From Ancistrus triradiatus (taxonomy: Eukaryota; Chordata; Actinopteri; Siluriformes; Loricariidae): a stretch of 64,000 bases of DNA. Below, in pieces: positions 23,326 through 34,031 of the stretch (positions within the stretch are counted from its first letter, which is position 1; every line of letters begins with the position of its first letter). The translations under genes were made by a program, and so were the position numbers. The notes under the pieces are model-generated. The model was not told the origin of the DNA. It did no database searches and worked only from the letters and a program-made list of their open reading frames with translations. The DNA lies in NCBI GenBank assembly GCA_025084515.1, contig JAJAGP010000570.1, forward strand, positions 1 to 64,000, read 5' to 3'.

Positions 23326-23624
23326 AGAACTAATAAAGGTACACTGACTGACAGAAGCAAAATTCACCAAGAAGGAGTTGATGGAATCGAATGAAAAAGA
23401 ATGGGGGAAAAAATAACGAAAACTTCAACTTACATAATCTTTGGTTATGGTCACCAGACATAATGTATAATAATATTATCTCCACATCAGCATTTTATAT
23501 TACACTCATAAAAAAACCTCACAAAGAAGGAGTTGTTGTAATCAAATAAAACATTATAAGTATGAATGTAATGATGATATATGTAAGTGATTACAATATT
23601 GGAGCGAAAGGATAAATTTATTGG

Positions 23625-24300
23625 GGAAAACTGTACATTTGAAAGGAGGCTCTAGTTACCCTGTTAAGTCACCTCTAGCCTTGTTACAAGATGAGATGTG
23701 GTTGGGCATGGAGGCAAACAGGTATGGTATCCTGTGGCACATTTGCCCAAAGATTTTGCAGCTGGGCCTGTAGATCCTGTACAGTATGCCAACCTGGCAT
23801 CCCAGATGATCCCATAAGTTCTCACTTGGCGATAAATCTGGTGACCGGACAGGCCCAGGAATTATTGCATCCTGGTACAGACATTCCTGGAAAACCCTTG
23901 CTGTGTGGGCAAGTATTATCCTGCTGAAACATGCCAGTTGGAAACCCTACCATGAGAGGCAGCATGTAGCCTCAGGAGGTTCTGCACATATTGCACTACT
24001 AGGGTTGACCAACTGTTGTATATGATGGCTCCCCAGATCATCACACCAGCAGTTGGGGCATTGTGTCACTCCACAGCAAAGGCAGAAATGAATCACCATG
24101 AGGCCTCCATACTTGCACCCGACTGTCTTTGGATCCCAAACAAAACCTGGAATCAACGTTAAAGACGATACAATTCCAGTCCGTAGCAGTCCAGGTTTCG
24201 TGTTCACGGCATTACTGCAAACAAAGGCTATGGTGCCTTTACCCAAAAGTAGCCTCTTTTTATAGGGCAGCAGGGGGAAGCAATTTTACGCCCTCTTGTG
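23625..24300 (-). mobile_element. Decayed Tc1-like element, family E
   Basis: Minus-strand translation in two frames gives VMIWGAIIYNSWSTL at about 24050-24000, an FSRI/AHTARVFQECL block equivalent to QQDNA.PHTA at about 23905, then GPVRSPDLSPSENLWDHLGC at about 23850-23790, and SMPNHISSCNKARGDLTG at the C-terminus. This is the catalytic half of a Tc1 transposase, with the Glu of the ENLW motif kept. Frameshifts near 23990 and 23930 break it. I see no clear terminal repeats. Confidence 0.7.
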
Positions 24301-24819
24301 GAAAGACCCAATATCTAATCAAACCACACCTGTAATAATTTACATATCTGCCTGAGATGTAACTGCATGCCAAATTTTGCAGCAATCCAACATTTCTATC
24401 TGGGTGTGTTATTTTCATACATCCACATGTACATACTTGAAAGTTTGTGAACCCTTTAGAATTTTCTATATTTCTACATAAATATGACCTAAAACATCAT
24501 CAGATTTACACACAAGTAACAAAAATAGATAAAGAGAACCCAGTTAAGCAAATAAGACAAAAATATTATACTTGGTATTATTTATTGAGGAAATGATCCA
24601 GTATTACATATGGTGAAGTGGCAAATTATGGTGAACCTTTGCTTTCAGTATCTGGTGTGTGTGACCCCCTTGTTGCAGCAATAACTAACTGCAACTAAAT
24701 GTTTTCCTGTAGCTGTTGATTCAGTCCTGCACACACCAGCTTGGTAGGAATTGTAGAGCCCATTCCTCCGTACAGAACAGCTTCAGCTCTGGGATGTTGA
24801 TGGGTTTTCCTCACATTAG

Positions 24820-26042
24820 TATCAGGGGGCGCATTCCCTTCCCGCCACTAGGGGCCCGCCGCGGGACCGCCACACACGTCGCGGTCGGCCCCTATAAAAT
24901 GAGGCCTCCGAATGCTGGCCTTCGGCGCCACTGTCTAATGAGACACCCGGCATTTCAGAGCGATATTTTCGGCGTTACCCTCCGGCCAGTACCGCTTAAG
25001 GACAGAGGTAGTCCCGTCTCGCGAAGGAAGGCGGGGATTCCGTAAAGGCAAAAGCCTTGAGGTAACCGCTAGGGCCTTAGAAAGTTAGGTGAGGGAAAAG
25101 TTGGGGTAACGCCACTTACTTATACCGCTTTCTTCCCCTTCCCGCTCTGCCCGAAGGCGCCCACGACCTTTCCTCGCTTTCCGGCGGTCCCCTTCTTTTC
25201 CGCCTGGACGCCGATCGCTCCGCTCCTCACGTCATTGCCTCTGGCATAACTCTGGGGCCCTGGTTTAATCCTGGGACGAGCCCTCCATTTCGTCCCACGC
25301 GTATAACCAACGCTTTGCTCCTGGTCCTAGAAACCGCGCCGGCCGCGTTAGAGCTACGCCTGGGCTCGAGAAAAACCCCCGGCACATGCGCATTCCCCAG
25401 CACCCAGGCCACACACACAACTAGCGCTTCTGTTTCAGAGAGCAGAAGCCACACCACACAACAGAGGAGCTTCGGTGTCAGAGTTGAAGCCACAAGCGCC
25501 ACACACACACACATAGCGCGCTCGGTTCACACACACCGCGCTTCTCTCTCTCACGCAGAGCGCAGAAGCCACACACACACATCGCGCTCGACCACACACA
25601 TACAGCGCTTCAGTCCTCAACTCTGATTAAAGCGCCGTGCGGCTGCTCCGTTCCCTTCGCTCTGGTCAGAGCGCAAATACGGGACGTTTCCCGTTTCTTT
25701 CTTTTGCATCCCCTGTTTATAAAAAAAAACTCCTTTTTTTTCTGAGTTTTCGCCAGGAAGCGACTCCTTTGTTTGTCCGTTGGCTTATAAGCCGTCCTCC
25801 CTTCTGTCGTTCACTACACCCCATGGCTCAGCGGGGCGGGTAGCGTTCCCGCCCCCCCGGACTCGGTGGACTCTGGTATCGAATCCTGTGTCGGGCTGGT
25901 CGTCAGCAGCTGTCGCGCACGTCAGACAGGGATTCCCTTTTCTTTTCCTTCACCTATTTCCCGCCTTTTGCGGTGGTTCCCTGCGCTTGGGTCAGTTATT
26001 CCCTTTTTCTTTGTCGGTGTGCCCCCCTGGCCCCCCGTAACA
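24820..26042 (+). repeat. 5' LTR of the Ty3/Gypsy element
   Basis: Begins TATCAGGGGGCGC and ends CGTAACA, matching 29923-31124. TATAAAAT at 24893-24900 is the likely promoter. It contains a CA-rich module array at about 25400-25620. Compared with the 3' LTR it has many small extra insertions (for example near 24860, 25120 and 25195) but comparatively few substitutions. Confidence 0.93.
24893..24900 (+). promoter_or_regulatory. TATA box of the 5' LTR
   Basis: TATAAAAT, 73 bases inside the LTR and just upstream of a strongly foldable stretch. The counterpart in the 3' LTR is at 29978-29985. Transcription would start some 25-30 bases downstream. Inferred from position only. Confidence 0.6.
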
Positions 26043-26058
26043 GTACAGTGCGCCCAGT

Positions 26059-27060
26059 ATGGACTCAGCAGGGGCGCCCAGTATGGACCCCGAGGGGCTT
26101 CCACCCCCAGCCGCTGCCATTTTCTCCACCACCACGGTGTTACCCCTGGGGCGTCACGAGCAGCAACTGACCCTCCCCTCACCCAGCAGGTTGCGGCCCC
26201 TGACCGAGGTGGTCAAGGAGCTGTCCGCCAAAAGCTCTCCCGGCTTCCTCTCCGGCGGGGTTCCCTCCCCCGCCCGTTTCCGTGCCACCAGATCCAGCTC
26301 CTCCTCCGCCTCGCCCTGCCGGGGACTCCCCCGTCGCCGTGCCCGAACGCTTTCGGGGCGAACCCCGAGTGCTGCATGGGTTTCTTGATGCAATGTTCAC
26401 TCATCTTTGAGCTGCGCTCGTCCCCAGTTCCCCACGCCTCGGTTCTGCGTGGCTTATATCATCTCCCCTCCCTCCTCCAAAGAATCTGGTCGGTGCTCTG
26501 GCCCCTGGGCCACGGCCCCAGTGGGAATCCAGATCTCCTGCCCTGTGAGGACGAAAGATGCCTTTGCTGAGGCCCTCAAAGGTACCTTTTTTCCATCCGC
26601 TAGGGGGACGTAGATGCGGCCTCCCGCCTGGCGCGTCTCACGCAAGGCGTCAGGTCAGTGGTCCGAAAATACACTATCGAGTTCCAAAACCCTGGCGGCG
26701 GAAAGCGGTTTGGAATGAGGCAGCCCTCTCTCCAGCTAACGAACGAGGGCTCACGAGTCCCTTAAGGACGAGCTGGCCGTTCGGGATCCTCCTGCCACGC
26801 TCGATGACCTTTATAACCTCGCCACGCCATCGACTCCCTCCTGCGGGCAACGGGCCCGTGAGAGGGCAGGGCCTCGGTAACCGCTCCGTTGGTCCGTGGC
26901 CAGGTCATGACCCCACCGGCCCTTGCACCACCCCCGTTCCGATGCTACCCGAGAGCCCATGGAACTTGGGGGGGGGCCGGCTGGGGCCCCCCTCCCAGTC
27001 GGAAACCGACCCCCCGTTCGTCAGGCCGGTTCGGGAAGCGCAAGGGCCAGGCCAGGGCAG
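26059..27060 (+). pseudogene. Gypsy gag remnant
   Basis: The likely start is ATG 26059 (MDSAGAPSMDPEGLPPP). LGRHEQQL near 26150 and a capsid-like block at 26350-26480 (FLMQCSLIFELRS, then LYHLPSL) match fish chromovirus Gag. Further on, WNEAALS near 26710, a garbled LDDL region near 26800, and REPMELGG at about 26950 lie in at least three frames. A CCHC zinc knuckle is expected next, but I cannot find intact cysteines. GCGCCCAGTATGGAC occurs twice at 26050 and 26075, a small duplication over the start codon. Confidence 0.75.
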
Positions 27061-27149
27061 GTCGGGGGGGGCGGTGTTGCCCAAGGTCCTACCCACTCGC
27101 CCCCTGTCCGGCCTCACCCTCCCGGTGTTCTTGGTCAGGGGGAGAGAAA

Positions 27150-27460
27150 CGATCGGGCCCGCCTTGCCGCCGCCTACGTCGATTCCGGGGCCGATGGCAA
27201 TTTTATCGACAAAGCCCTTGTGCGACGTTTTGCGCGCCTCCCAGGCGAGGCCCACCCCCAGCCACTCATGGACTTTCGATGGCCCGGGCCCTGGGTAGGG
27301 GTCCTGTCACCCATAGACCCTCCCGGTCACTATGGAGACACGGGACTCAATTCTGAGAGGTCGTCTTTCTTGTCACGCGCACGCCTACCCTCCAATTGGT
27401 CCTGGGCTATCCGTGGTTGCTACTCCACAACCCACGGATCGACTGGCAAGACCCGGTCCA
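27150..27460 (+). pseudogene. Gypsy aspartic protease domain
   Basis: AAYVDSGADGNFIDKALV at 27169-27222 contains the catalytic Asp-Ser-Gly triad. The C-terminal hallmark MVLGYPWLLLHNPRIDW is at 27396-27446 in a different frame. At least one frameshift therefore separates the active-site loop from the flap and C-terminal part. It normally cleaves the Gag-Pol polyprotein. Confidence 0.85.
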
Positions 27461-27657
27461 TCTACGCATGGTCCCCCGGATGCCGGGGAGTCCTGCTTGC
27501 TCCCCCGCTGTCCACCCCCCATCGCCAGCCTCGGGTTCGGCCAGGTGGTGGCCCGCTACTTGTCGACCGTTCCCGAACCCTGACAGAACTGGGGGTAGTG
27601 TTCATTCAGTAAAGGCGCGGCCCAAGTTCTCCAGGGGGGGGGGGCCGCAAAGGAAGG

Positions 27658-27685
27658 AAAAAAAAAAAAAAAAAAAAAAAAAAAA
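27658..27685 (+). repeat. 28-base A run inside pol
   Basis: Lies between the protease and RT, preceded by a nine-G run at about 27635. A homopolymer of this length is unexpected in coding sequence and may be a sequencing artefact. Confidence 0.85.
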
Positions 27686-27689
27686 CAGG

Positions 27690-28480
27690 TCCTATGACTG
27701 CGCCATCAACCTCCTGCCGGTACACCCCTCCCCGGGGGGCGGCTCCTTCTCCCTGAGCCCGCACCAAACAGGAGGCCATGCGAACAGTATAACACCGAGG
27801 ATCACTCCAGCAGGGCTTTATCCGGCCCCATCCTTCCTCACCGGCAGGGGCAGGCCCTTCTTCTTCGGTCGCTAAGAAGGAGGGCTCCCTGCGCCCGTGT
27901 ATCGATTACCGGGGCCTCAACGCGATCACGGTCAAGGACCCGTTACCCCCTGTCTCTCATGGCGACGGCGTTTGAGGCACACTCCAGGGGGCCAGCATTT
28001 TTCATCCAAGCTGGACCCTCCGGAGCGTGTACAACCTTGTTTCACATCCGGAGGAGCCGTTTTTCGGTCCGAAGTAGACCGCGTCCGGCATCGGCGTGGG
28101 GGCCGTCCTGTCTCAGCGCAAACCGGGTTTCGGACCTGCAAGCTCCACCCGTGTGCCTACTTTTCCCCCCGCGACGCCTGGTCCGCCGCCCGCGCGTAAC
28201 TACCCCATTGGGGACCGGGAGCTCTTGGCCATGAAGCTGGCGCTGGAGGAATGGCGGCCAACTGGCGGGAAGGGCCAGGAACCCATTCTTGGTATGGACG
28301 GGCCATAAGAACCTGGTGTACATCCAGCAGGGCCAAAACGGGCTTAATGCCCGCCAGAGGCCCGCTGGTCCCTGTTCTTTGCCACAGGTTCGATTTTACG
28401 GTCACCTTCCGGCCGGGCTCCAAAAAACGCCAAGCCCGACGCCCCCTACCCAGGCAGTGGGATCATTCGGGCTCCTCCCT
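27690..28480 (+). pseudogene. Gypsy reverse transcriptase / RNase H, RT core deleted
   Basis: RT begins with DCAINLLP (about 27697), then LRPCIDYRGLNAITVKDPLP at 27889-27948, and a finger region LMATAFEA near 27955. At about 28045 the text jumps from the SKLD.R..YNL block straight to SHPEEP, the start of RNase H. Roughly 130 codons, including the YxDD catalytic box, are absent. RNase H follows: GVGAVLSQ near 28100, NYPIGDRELLAMKLALEEW at 28198-28254, VWTGHKNLVYIQQ near 28290 (one catalytic Asp is Gly), and FTVTFRPGSK near 28395. At least four frame changes. Confidence 0.85.
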
Positions 28481-28629
28481 CGTCCAGGACCCCATCCTCC
28501 CACCCCCCTGCTCCTCGAGTGGTTGCAGCCCTCACCTGGGCCATCAACAATGTGGTCAAAGAAGCCCTTCGTCGCGAACCCCGCTCACGGCAACGGTCCC
28601 CTCCGGGTTGCAGGTTCGTCCCGCCCTCC

Positions 28630-29220
28630 GCTCGCCCCAGAGTGCATGCGCTGGGGGCACGAGGCGTCGTTCGCGGTTGCACCCTGGCCGCACGGCCACC
28701 TACAAGCTCCTCCGACAGAGCTTTTGGTGGCCACACATGGAGGATGACATCCGGCAGTTCGTGGCCTCCTGCGAGGTCTGTGCGCGCAACAAAACCCCCC
28801 GCAGGAGGCCCCCTGCCTTCTTCATCCTCTCCCGTGCCCGCTCACCCCTGGTCGCACATTCTCGCTGGACTCACCCTCGTCCCCCCACTGGGCTTGCCAG
28901 CCATCTAGGGGAAAAACGGTCGTCCTCCGTGGCGTTAAACCGGTTCTCCAAGGGCGTGCAAGCTCGTGTTGCCACTGCCCAAACTGCCCTCGGCAAAGAG
29001 ACGGCGGACCTTATCCTCCGGCACGTCGTTACGAGTGCACGGGTTCCCCAGGATCTGCTGTCCCTGACCGGGGCCCCCATGTCGTCAGCCACTTTTTGGG
29101 CGGCCTTCTGTTCGCTTGGTAGGGGCCACGGCCAAGCTTTCCTCTGGATTCCTCTGGAGTCTAACGGCCAGACCGAACTGGGTGAACCAGGACCTGGCCT
29201 GACGAGGGGGGTAACCCGTC
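28630..29220 (+). pseudogene. Gypsy integrase remnant
   Basis: Zinc-binding domain: HPGRTATYKLLRQSFWWPHM at 28680-28739 and CEVCARNK at 28770-28793, the HH-CC arrangement with the first His in another frame (GHEA near 28650). In the core, RFSKGV near 28941 and FWAAFCSLG near 29093 are recognisable, and SNGQTEL at about 29160 marks the segment before the catalytic Glu. The Asp of the expected SDRG motif is lost (SLTGAP at about 29061), so strand transfer would fail. Confidence 0.82.
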
Positions 29221-29499
29221 CACTTGGACGGAACATGACGGTATGTCCCCGTTCGAGTGCCAGTTCGGTTTTCAGCCGCCCCTCTTCCCCGCCTAGGAGG
29301 CGGATTGTGGGGGTTTCTTTTCTTCTTTCTTCGGCAGTTTTGTCCGCCGGTGCCGGCAAGTCCTGGATCAAGCTCCTTCGTGCGGCGTCGGCTCGGGGTT
29401 TTTACGGGTAGCACATCCAGTCCACGCGCCGGCAGGCCGATCGCAAGCGCAGGCCCGCGCCTCATAACTGCCGCCCGGGCAACGCATCTGGGCTATCCG

Positions 29500-29890
29500 C
29501 TCGACCATCCGTTGAAGGGGACCCCGGGTAAGCTGGCTCCCAAATACGTGGGGCCCTTCAAGGTTCTCCGCAGGGTCAACCCGGTGAGCTACCGGCTGGA
29601 CCTGCCCCCTCCATGAGGATCCACCCCACGTTCCACGCTTCCCAGCTTAAGCCCTACCTCTGCCAGACCCGAGTCCCGGCCAGGCCTCCTCCCCCTCCCC
29701 GGGTCGTCCAAGGGTCCCCGGCCTACGCGGTCCGTCGGTTGCTGGACTCCCGGTGGGTTCAGGGCAGTACTCAGTACCTGGTGGACTGGGAGGGGCGCGG
29801 GCCGGAGTAACGTTCGTGGGTTCCGGAACGCCACATCCTGGACTGGGCCCTCATCCGTGACTTCCGGAGGCGCCGTTCTTCCGACTTGGG
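29500..29890 (+). pseudogene. Gypsy integrase C-terminus and chromodomain
   Basis: KLAPKYVGPFKVLRRVNPVS at 29529-29588 and RIHPTFHASQLKPYL at about 29616-29660 belong to the C-terminal integrase domain. Then PAYAVRRLLDSRWV at 29719-29760, YLVDWEGRGPE at about 29777-29809, and RSWVPERHILDW form a chromodomain with its aromatic residues. Chromodomains direct integration toward marked chromatin. A stop TAA at 29808-29810 falls inside the motif where a Glu codon is normal. Confidence 0.88.
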
Positions 29891-29922
29891 GCCGTCTGGA
29901 GCCGCTCCTAAGGGGGGGGTAC

Positions 29923-31124
29923 TATCAGGGGGCGCATTCCCGCCACTAGGGGCCGCCACACGTCGCAGTCGGCCCCCTATAAAATGAGCCTCTGAATGCC
30001 GGCCTTCGGCGCACTGTCTGATGAGACACCCGGCATTTCAGAGCGATATTTTCGGCGTTACCCTCCGGCCAGTACCGCTTAAGGACAGAGGTAGTCCCGT
30101 CTCGCGAAGGAGGCGGGTTTCCGTAAAGGCAAAAGCCTTGAGGTAACGCTAGGGCCTTAGAAAGTTAGGTGAGGGAAAGTTGGGGTAACGCCACTTACCG
30201 CTTTCTTCTCCGCTGCCCGAAGGCGCCCGCGGCCTTTCCTCGCTTCGGCGGTCCCCGCCTGGACGCCGATCCCTCCGCTCCTCACGTAATTGCCTCCGGC
30301 ATAACTCCGGGCCTAGTTAATCCTGGGACGAGCACTCCATTTCGTCCCACGCGTATAACAACGCTTGCTCCTGGTCCTAGAAACGCGCCGGCCACGTTAG
30401 CTACGCTGGGCTCGAGAAAACCCCCGACACATGCGCAGTCCAGCGCCCAGGCCACACACACACAGCGCTTCTGTTTCAGAGAGCAGAAGCCACACACACA
30501 CATAGCGCGCTGCATCCACACACACACACAGAGCGCTTCGGTGTCAGAGCGCTGAAGCCACACACACACAGCGCTTCTGTTTCAGAGCACTGAAGCCACA
30601 CACACACATAGTGCGCTGGGTCACACACACAGCACTTCTCTCTCTCACGCAGAGCGCAGAAGCCACACACACACATAGCGCGCTCGACCACACACATACA
30701 GTGCTTCAGTCTCATTCTGATTAAAGCGCCGTGCGCGCTCCGTTCCCCTTCGCTCTGTTCAGAGCAAATACGGGACGTTTCTCGTTTCTTCTTTTGCATC
30801 CCCTGTTTATTAAAAAAACCCTCCTTTTTTCTGAGTTCGCCAGGAAGCGACTCCTTTGTTTGTCCGTTGGCTTATAGCCGTTCCTCCCTTCTGTCCGTTA
30901 ACTACACCCGTGGCCTCAGCGGTAGCGTCCCGCCCCCGGAGAGAGACTCTGGTATTGAATCCTGTGTCGGGCTGTCCGTCAGTAAGCTGTCGCGCACGTC
31001 AGAAGGGATTCCCTTTTCTTTTCCCTTCAACTATTTCCGCCTTTTGCGGTGTGTTCCCTGCTCTGGGGTCCGTTATTTTTTCCCCTTTTTCTTTCGGTGT
31101 TGCCCCCTGTCCCCCACCGTAACA
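29923..31124 (+). repeat. 3' LTR of the Ty3/Gypsy element
   Basis: Preceded by AAGGGGGGGGTAC. Starts TATCAGGG and ends GTAACA before ATTAG. TATA box at 29978-29985. It reads more cleanly than the 5' LTR. The CA-rich hairpin array at 30450-30720 has about two more units than in the 5' LTR. Confidence 0.93.
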
Positions 31125-31766
31125 ATTAGCTGCTCACTTCAGCATGTCCTTCCACAACATTTCGATTGGATTAAGCTCAGGACTTTGACTTCGCCATTCC
31201 AAATCATTAACTTTATTCCATCTGTAACCATTCTTTGGTAGAACGACTTGTGTTGCTTAGGGTCGTTGTCCTTGCTGCATGACCCACCTTCTCTTGAAGA
31301 TTCAGTTCTGGACAGATGTCCATGACATTTTCCGTTAGAATTCTCTGAATATAATTCAGATTTCATTGTTTCCATCAATGATGGCAAGCCGTCCTGCCAG
31401 ATGTAGCAATACCAAAGGCCCAAACCATGATACTACCACCACCATGTTTTCATCAGATGGGATAAAGTTCTTATGCTGGAATGCAGTGTTTTCCTTTCTC
31501 CAAAAACATAATTGCTTTTCTTTTTTAAAAACCAAAAGTTCTATTTTGGTCTCATCCGTCCACAAAACATTCTTCCAATAGTCTTCTGGCTTGTCCATGT
31601 GCTCTTAGCAAAAATGCAGACGAGCAGCAATGTTCTTTTGTTGGAGACCCAGTGGCTTTCTCTTTCAACTCCTGCAAGGACACCATTGTTATTCAGTGTT
31701 CTTCTGATGGTGGCCTCATGAACATTAACATTAGCCAATGTGAGAGAGGCCTTCAGTTGCTTACAA

Positions 31767-32094
31767 CAGTGTTTCCCAACCTTTTTGAGCCACGGCACAT
31801 ATTTCACATTAGAAAAATCACAAGGCACACCACCAATCAAAAATATTACAAGAAGTATATTTATTGAAATATAATAAAAATCTAGTCTCGATTTACTCAC
31901 TTTATGTAGTCAGTGTGAAACCTGGGCCTGTTTAGTTGAACACAAAGCTGATATCTTACTTTCCTCTAGTGGAAGAGAATGTAATTGTTCTGCCTGTAAC
32001 TACATGCCACTCGTTTATAGCACCAATGAGGTGAAATTTATTGATGATTTCTCACAGCACACTTATGTGCTGCTGAACAGTGTTTGAGAAACAG
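31767..32094. mobile_element. hAT-like non-autonomous insertion
   Basis: 328 bp starting CAGTGTTTCCCAACCTTTTT and ending GTTTGAGAAACAG, the terminal pattern of hAT (Charlie-like) MITEs. It interrupts the family B Tc1 copy at CAGTTGCTTA...AAAGTTACC. The flanks (TTGCTTAC and TTACTTAA) could be a degraded 8-bp duplication. No transposase. Confidence 0.7.
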
Positions 32095-32713
32095 TTACTT
32101 AAAAGTTACCCTGGGGTCCTTTGTGACCTTGAAAACTATTACATGCCTTCCTCTTGAAGTGATCTTTGTTGGTCGCCCACTCCTGGGGAGGGTAACAATG
32201 GTCTTGAATTTCCTCCATTTGTACACAACCTGTCTGACTGTGGATTGGTGGAGTCCAAACTCTTTAGAGATGGCTTTGTAACCTTTCAGAGCCTGATGAG
32301 CTTCAACAACTCTTTTTCTGAGGTCCTTAGAAATCCCCTTTGTTTTGTGTAAAGATACACTTCCACAGACATGTGTTGTGAAGAGCAGACTTTGATAGAT
32401 CCCTGTTCTTTAAATAAAACAGGGTACCAACTCACAAATGATTGTCACCCCACTGATTGAAAACACCTGACTCTAATTACAATTAGCTGCTAATTCTAGA
32501 GGTTCACATACTTTTGCCACTCACTAATATGTAATATTGGATCATTTTCTTCAATAAGTAAATGATCATGTATAATATTTTTGTCTCATTTGTTTAACTG
32601 GGTTCTCTTTATCTACTTTTAGGACTTGTGTGAAAATCTGATGATGTTTTAGGTCATATTTATGCAGAAATATAGAAAAATCTAAAGGGTTCACAAACTT
32701 TCAAGCTCCACTG

Positions 32714-33057
32714 CATCACTGAATTAATCAAAGTGGCAGAATGTGCAATTCCCTTACTCAAGTCAAATCAAAAACACCTCACAATACTACATCAAATGTG
32801 CAAAGATGTTGAAAATAGTATCATGTATTGGATAGTTTGTAGTATTATGTGGTGTTCTAAATTTATTACATTAGTTGCTTAATTAAACTTAATTATTCTA
32901 AGTGACCTAATTCAAATCTGAAGATTGTTAGTTATTTGACATATTAATAAACAATCAAGGCTTTCCATCCTCATAAACTCTGCTTAAAACATTTTTTTTT
33001 TTTTATTCAAATCTGTTACCAGATCAGAGGTGAGAAAATGATCCTCTATTGCATTTC
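32714..33057. other. Unassigned AT-rich sequence
   Basis: Nothing recognised. Confidence 0.35.
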
Positions 33058-33520
33058 AGCAATGTGAGGGATCAGAGATCACGGGTGTTGATCTTAGGCT
33101 CGCAACATTGCTCTTTGTGCACTGAAATTCCTAGTTCTTACATTGAAGTTCTTACATTGTTTAATAATATTATGCACCAATCATTCTTTGAGTAATGTTG
33201 GTTTTAAACATTTGAGTAATTTTGTCATGTTTTTGTTGAAAAACTGGAGATCCTTTGCCCATCTTTGCTTCTCAAAAACTGGTATTTGTGGATATTGCTT
33301 TTTTACAAGAGCATGTCCATAATCACCTTTTTGTAATCACATCATTATTTAGGTTAGTTCATTTTTTTAATCTCATCATAACCCTCAATTGACGACTTTT
33401 GTTTGGAATGTGTTGCAGGCCTGAAATGCAGGAAAGGATGTACTATATATTAGCAAATGAAATTAATTTGACCAGACAAAACATAAAATATATTGTAATT
33501 TCTATAATTCCTACTCTCTG
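33058..33520 (-). mobile_element. Tc1-like family D fragment
   Basis: Runs parallel to 45945-46400 of the longer copy: GATCACGGGTGTTGATCTTA, TGTGCACTGAAATTCCT, ATCCTTTGCCCATCTTTGCT, AATCACATCATTATTTAG, GTTGCAGGCCTGAAATGCAG. This is the complement of the transposase N-terminus plus its leader. The terminus itself is missing. Confidence 0.75.
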
Positions 33521-34029
33521 CTATGAAAATTTCCTGGAATAGGTTTCCACAAATTCACTGTTAGCCTGTGCTATCCCTTTTAGCTGCTGTTATACTGGCA
33601 GTTTTTTCATTTAAGACTTTTTCCTGGAGGTGCTGTACTGAGATTCCTGCTTCCTGCTTTCTGTTATTGTACAGCAACGGACCTTCTACCCCTTCCTCCA
33701 CCTGGGACAACAAGGCTCACTGGATCTCTGTGAACTTGGAAGTCAAGGTTGAAGTCTGGAATGATTTATGCTAAAAAAACTTGTGCTATTTTGATGCCAT
33801 TGGGGTGATCCATGTGAAAGATCCGAGGTTTTGGATGTTGTGGTAACTTTTGACAGGGGTAAAACAGAAGAAAGTGGCATTAGTAAGCTTACAATGTATC
33901 TTACAGGCTGAAAGGCTGAGTCTTTGACAACTAAAGATGGGCAGAGGATGTCCAGTTTGTCAGCAAATGTGTAAGACAATTATATAAATGTTTAAAACAA
34001 TGTTCCTCAGAGAAAGACTGGAAAGGATT
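33521..34029. other. Unassigned sequence
   Basis: Nothing recognised; short frames on both strands lack motifs. Confidence 0.35.
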
Positions 34030-34031
34030 TA

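Larger units (their letters stand above)
24820..31124 (+). mobile_element. Ty3/Gypsy chromovirus-type LTR retrotransposon, defective
   Basis: 6305 bp with LTRs of 1223 and 1202 bp, 5-bp target duplication ATTAG (24815-24819 and 31125-31129), and a purine tract before the 3' LTR (29911-29919). Domain order is gag, aspartic protease, RT, RNase H, integrase, chromodomain. That order with a C-terminal chromodomain marks the chromovirus branch of Ty3/Gypsy; fish sushi-type elements are the nearest relatives I know. GC content is far above the surroundings. Every ORF is broken by frequent 1-2 base indels, and the central part of RT is deleted, so the copy cannot be autonomous. The primer-binding site after the 5' LTR (26043 on) does not resemble a tRNA complement that I can name. 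Confidence 0.92.
24434..32713 (-). mobile_element. Tc1-like family B copy split by a Ty3/Gypsy insertion
   Basis: Left part 24434-24819 carries the terminal sequence ACTTGAAAGTTTGTGAACCC and subterminal words of family B. Right part 31125-32713 continues the same copy to the other terminus (CACAAACTTTCAAGCTCCAC). Removing 24820-31124 joins them cleanly, with ATTAG duplicated on either side. The minus-strand transposase is interrupted in its C-terminal third, just after the third catalytic motif. It is also broken by frameshifts and by the hAT-like insert at 31767-32094. Recognisable minus-strand pieces include KDNDPK near 31280 and LWTDETKIELLVFKK near 31560. Confidence 0.9.

Noticed and set aside
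26154..29834. Many long minus-strand frames (up to 166 codons) across the Gypsy element
   Set aside because: Shadows of GC-rich plus-strand pol coding sequence; none has a domain of its own.
25400..30720. CRISPR-like regular repeats in the LTRs
   Set aside because: The units are CA-microsatellite spacers with variable hairpins inside LTRs of a eukaryotic retrotransposon; spacing and repeat identity do not fit a CRISPR array.
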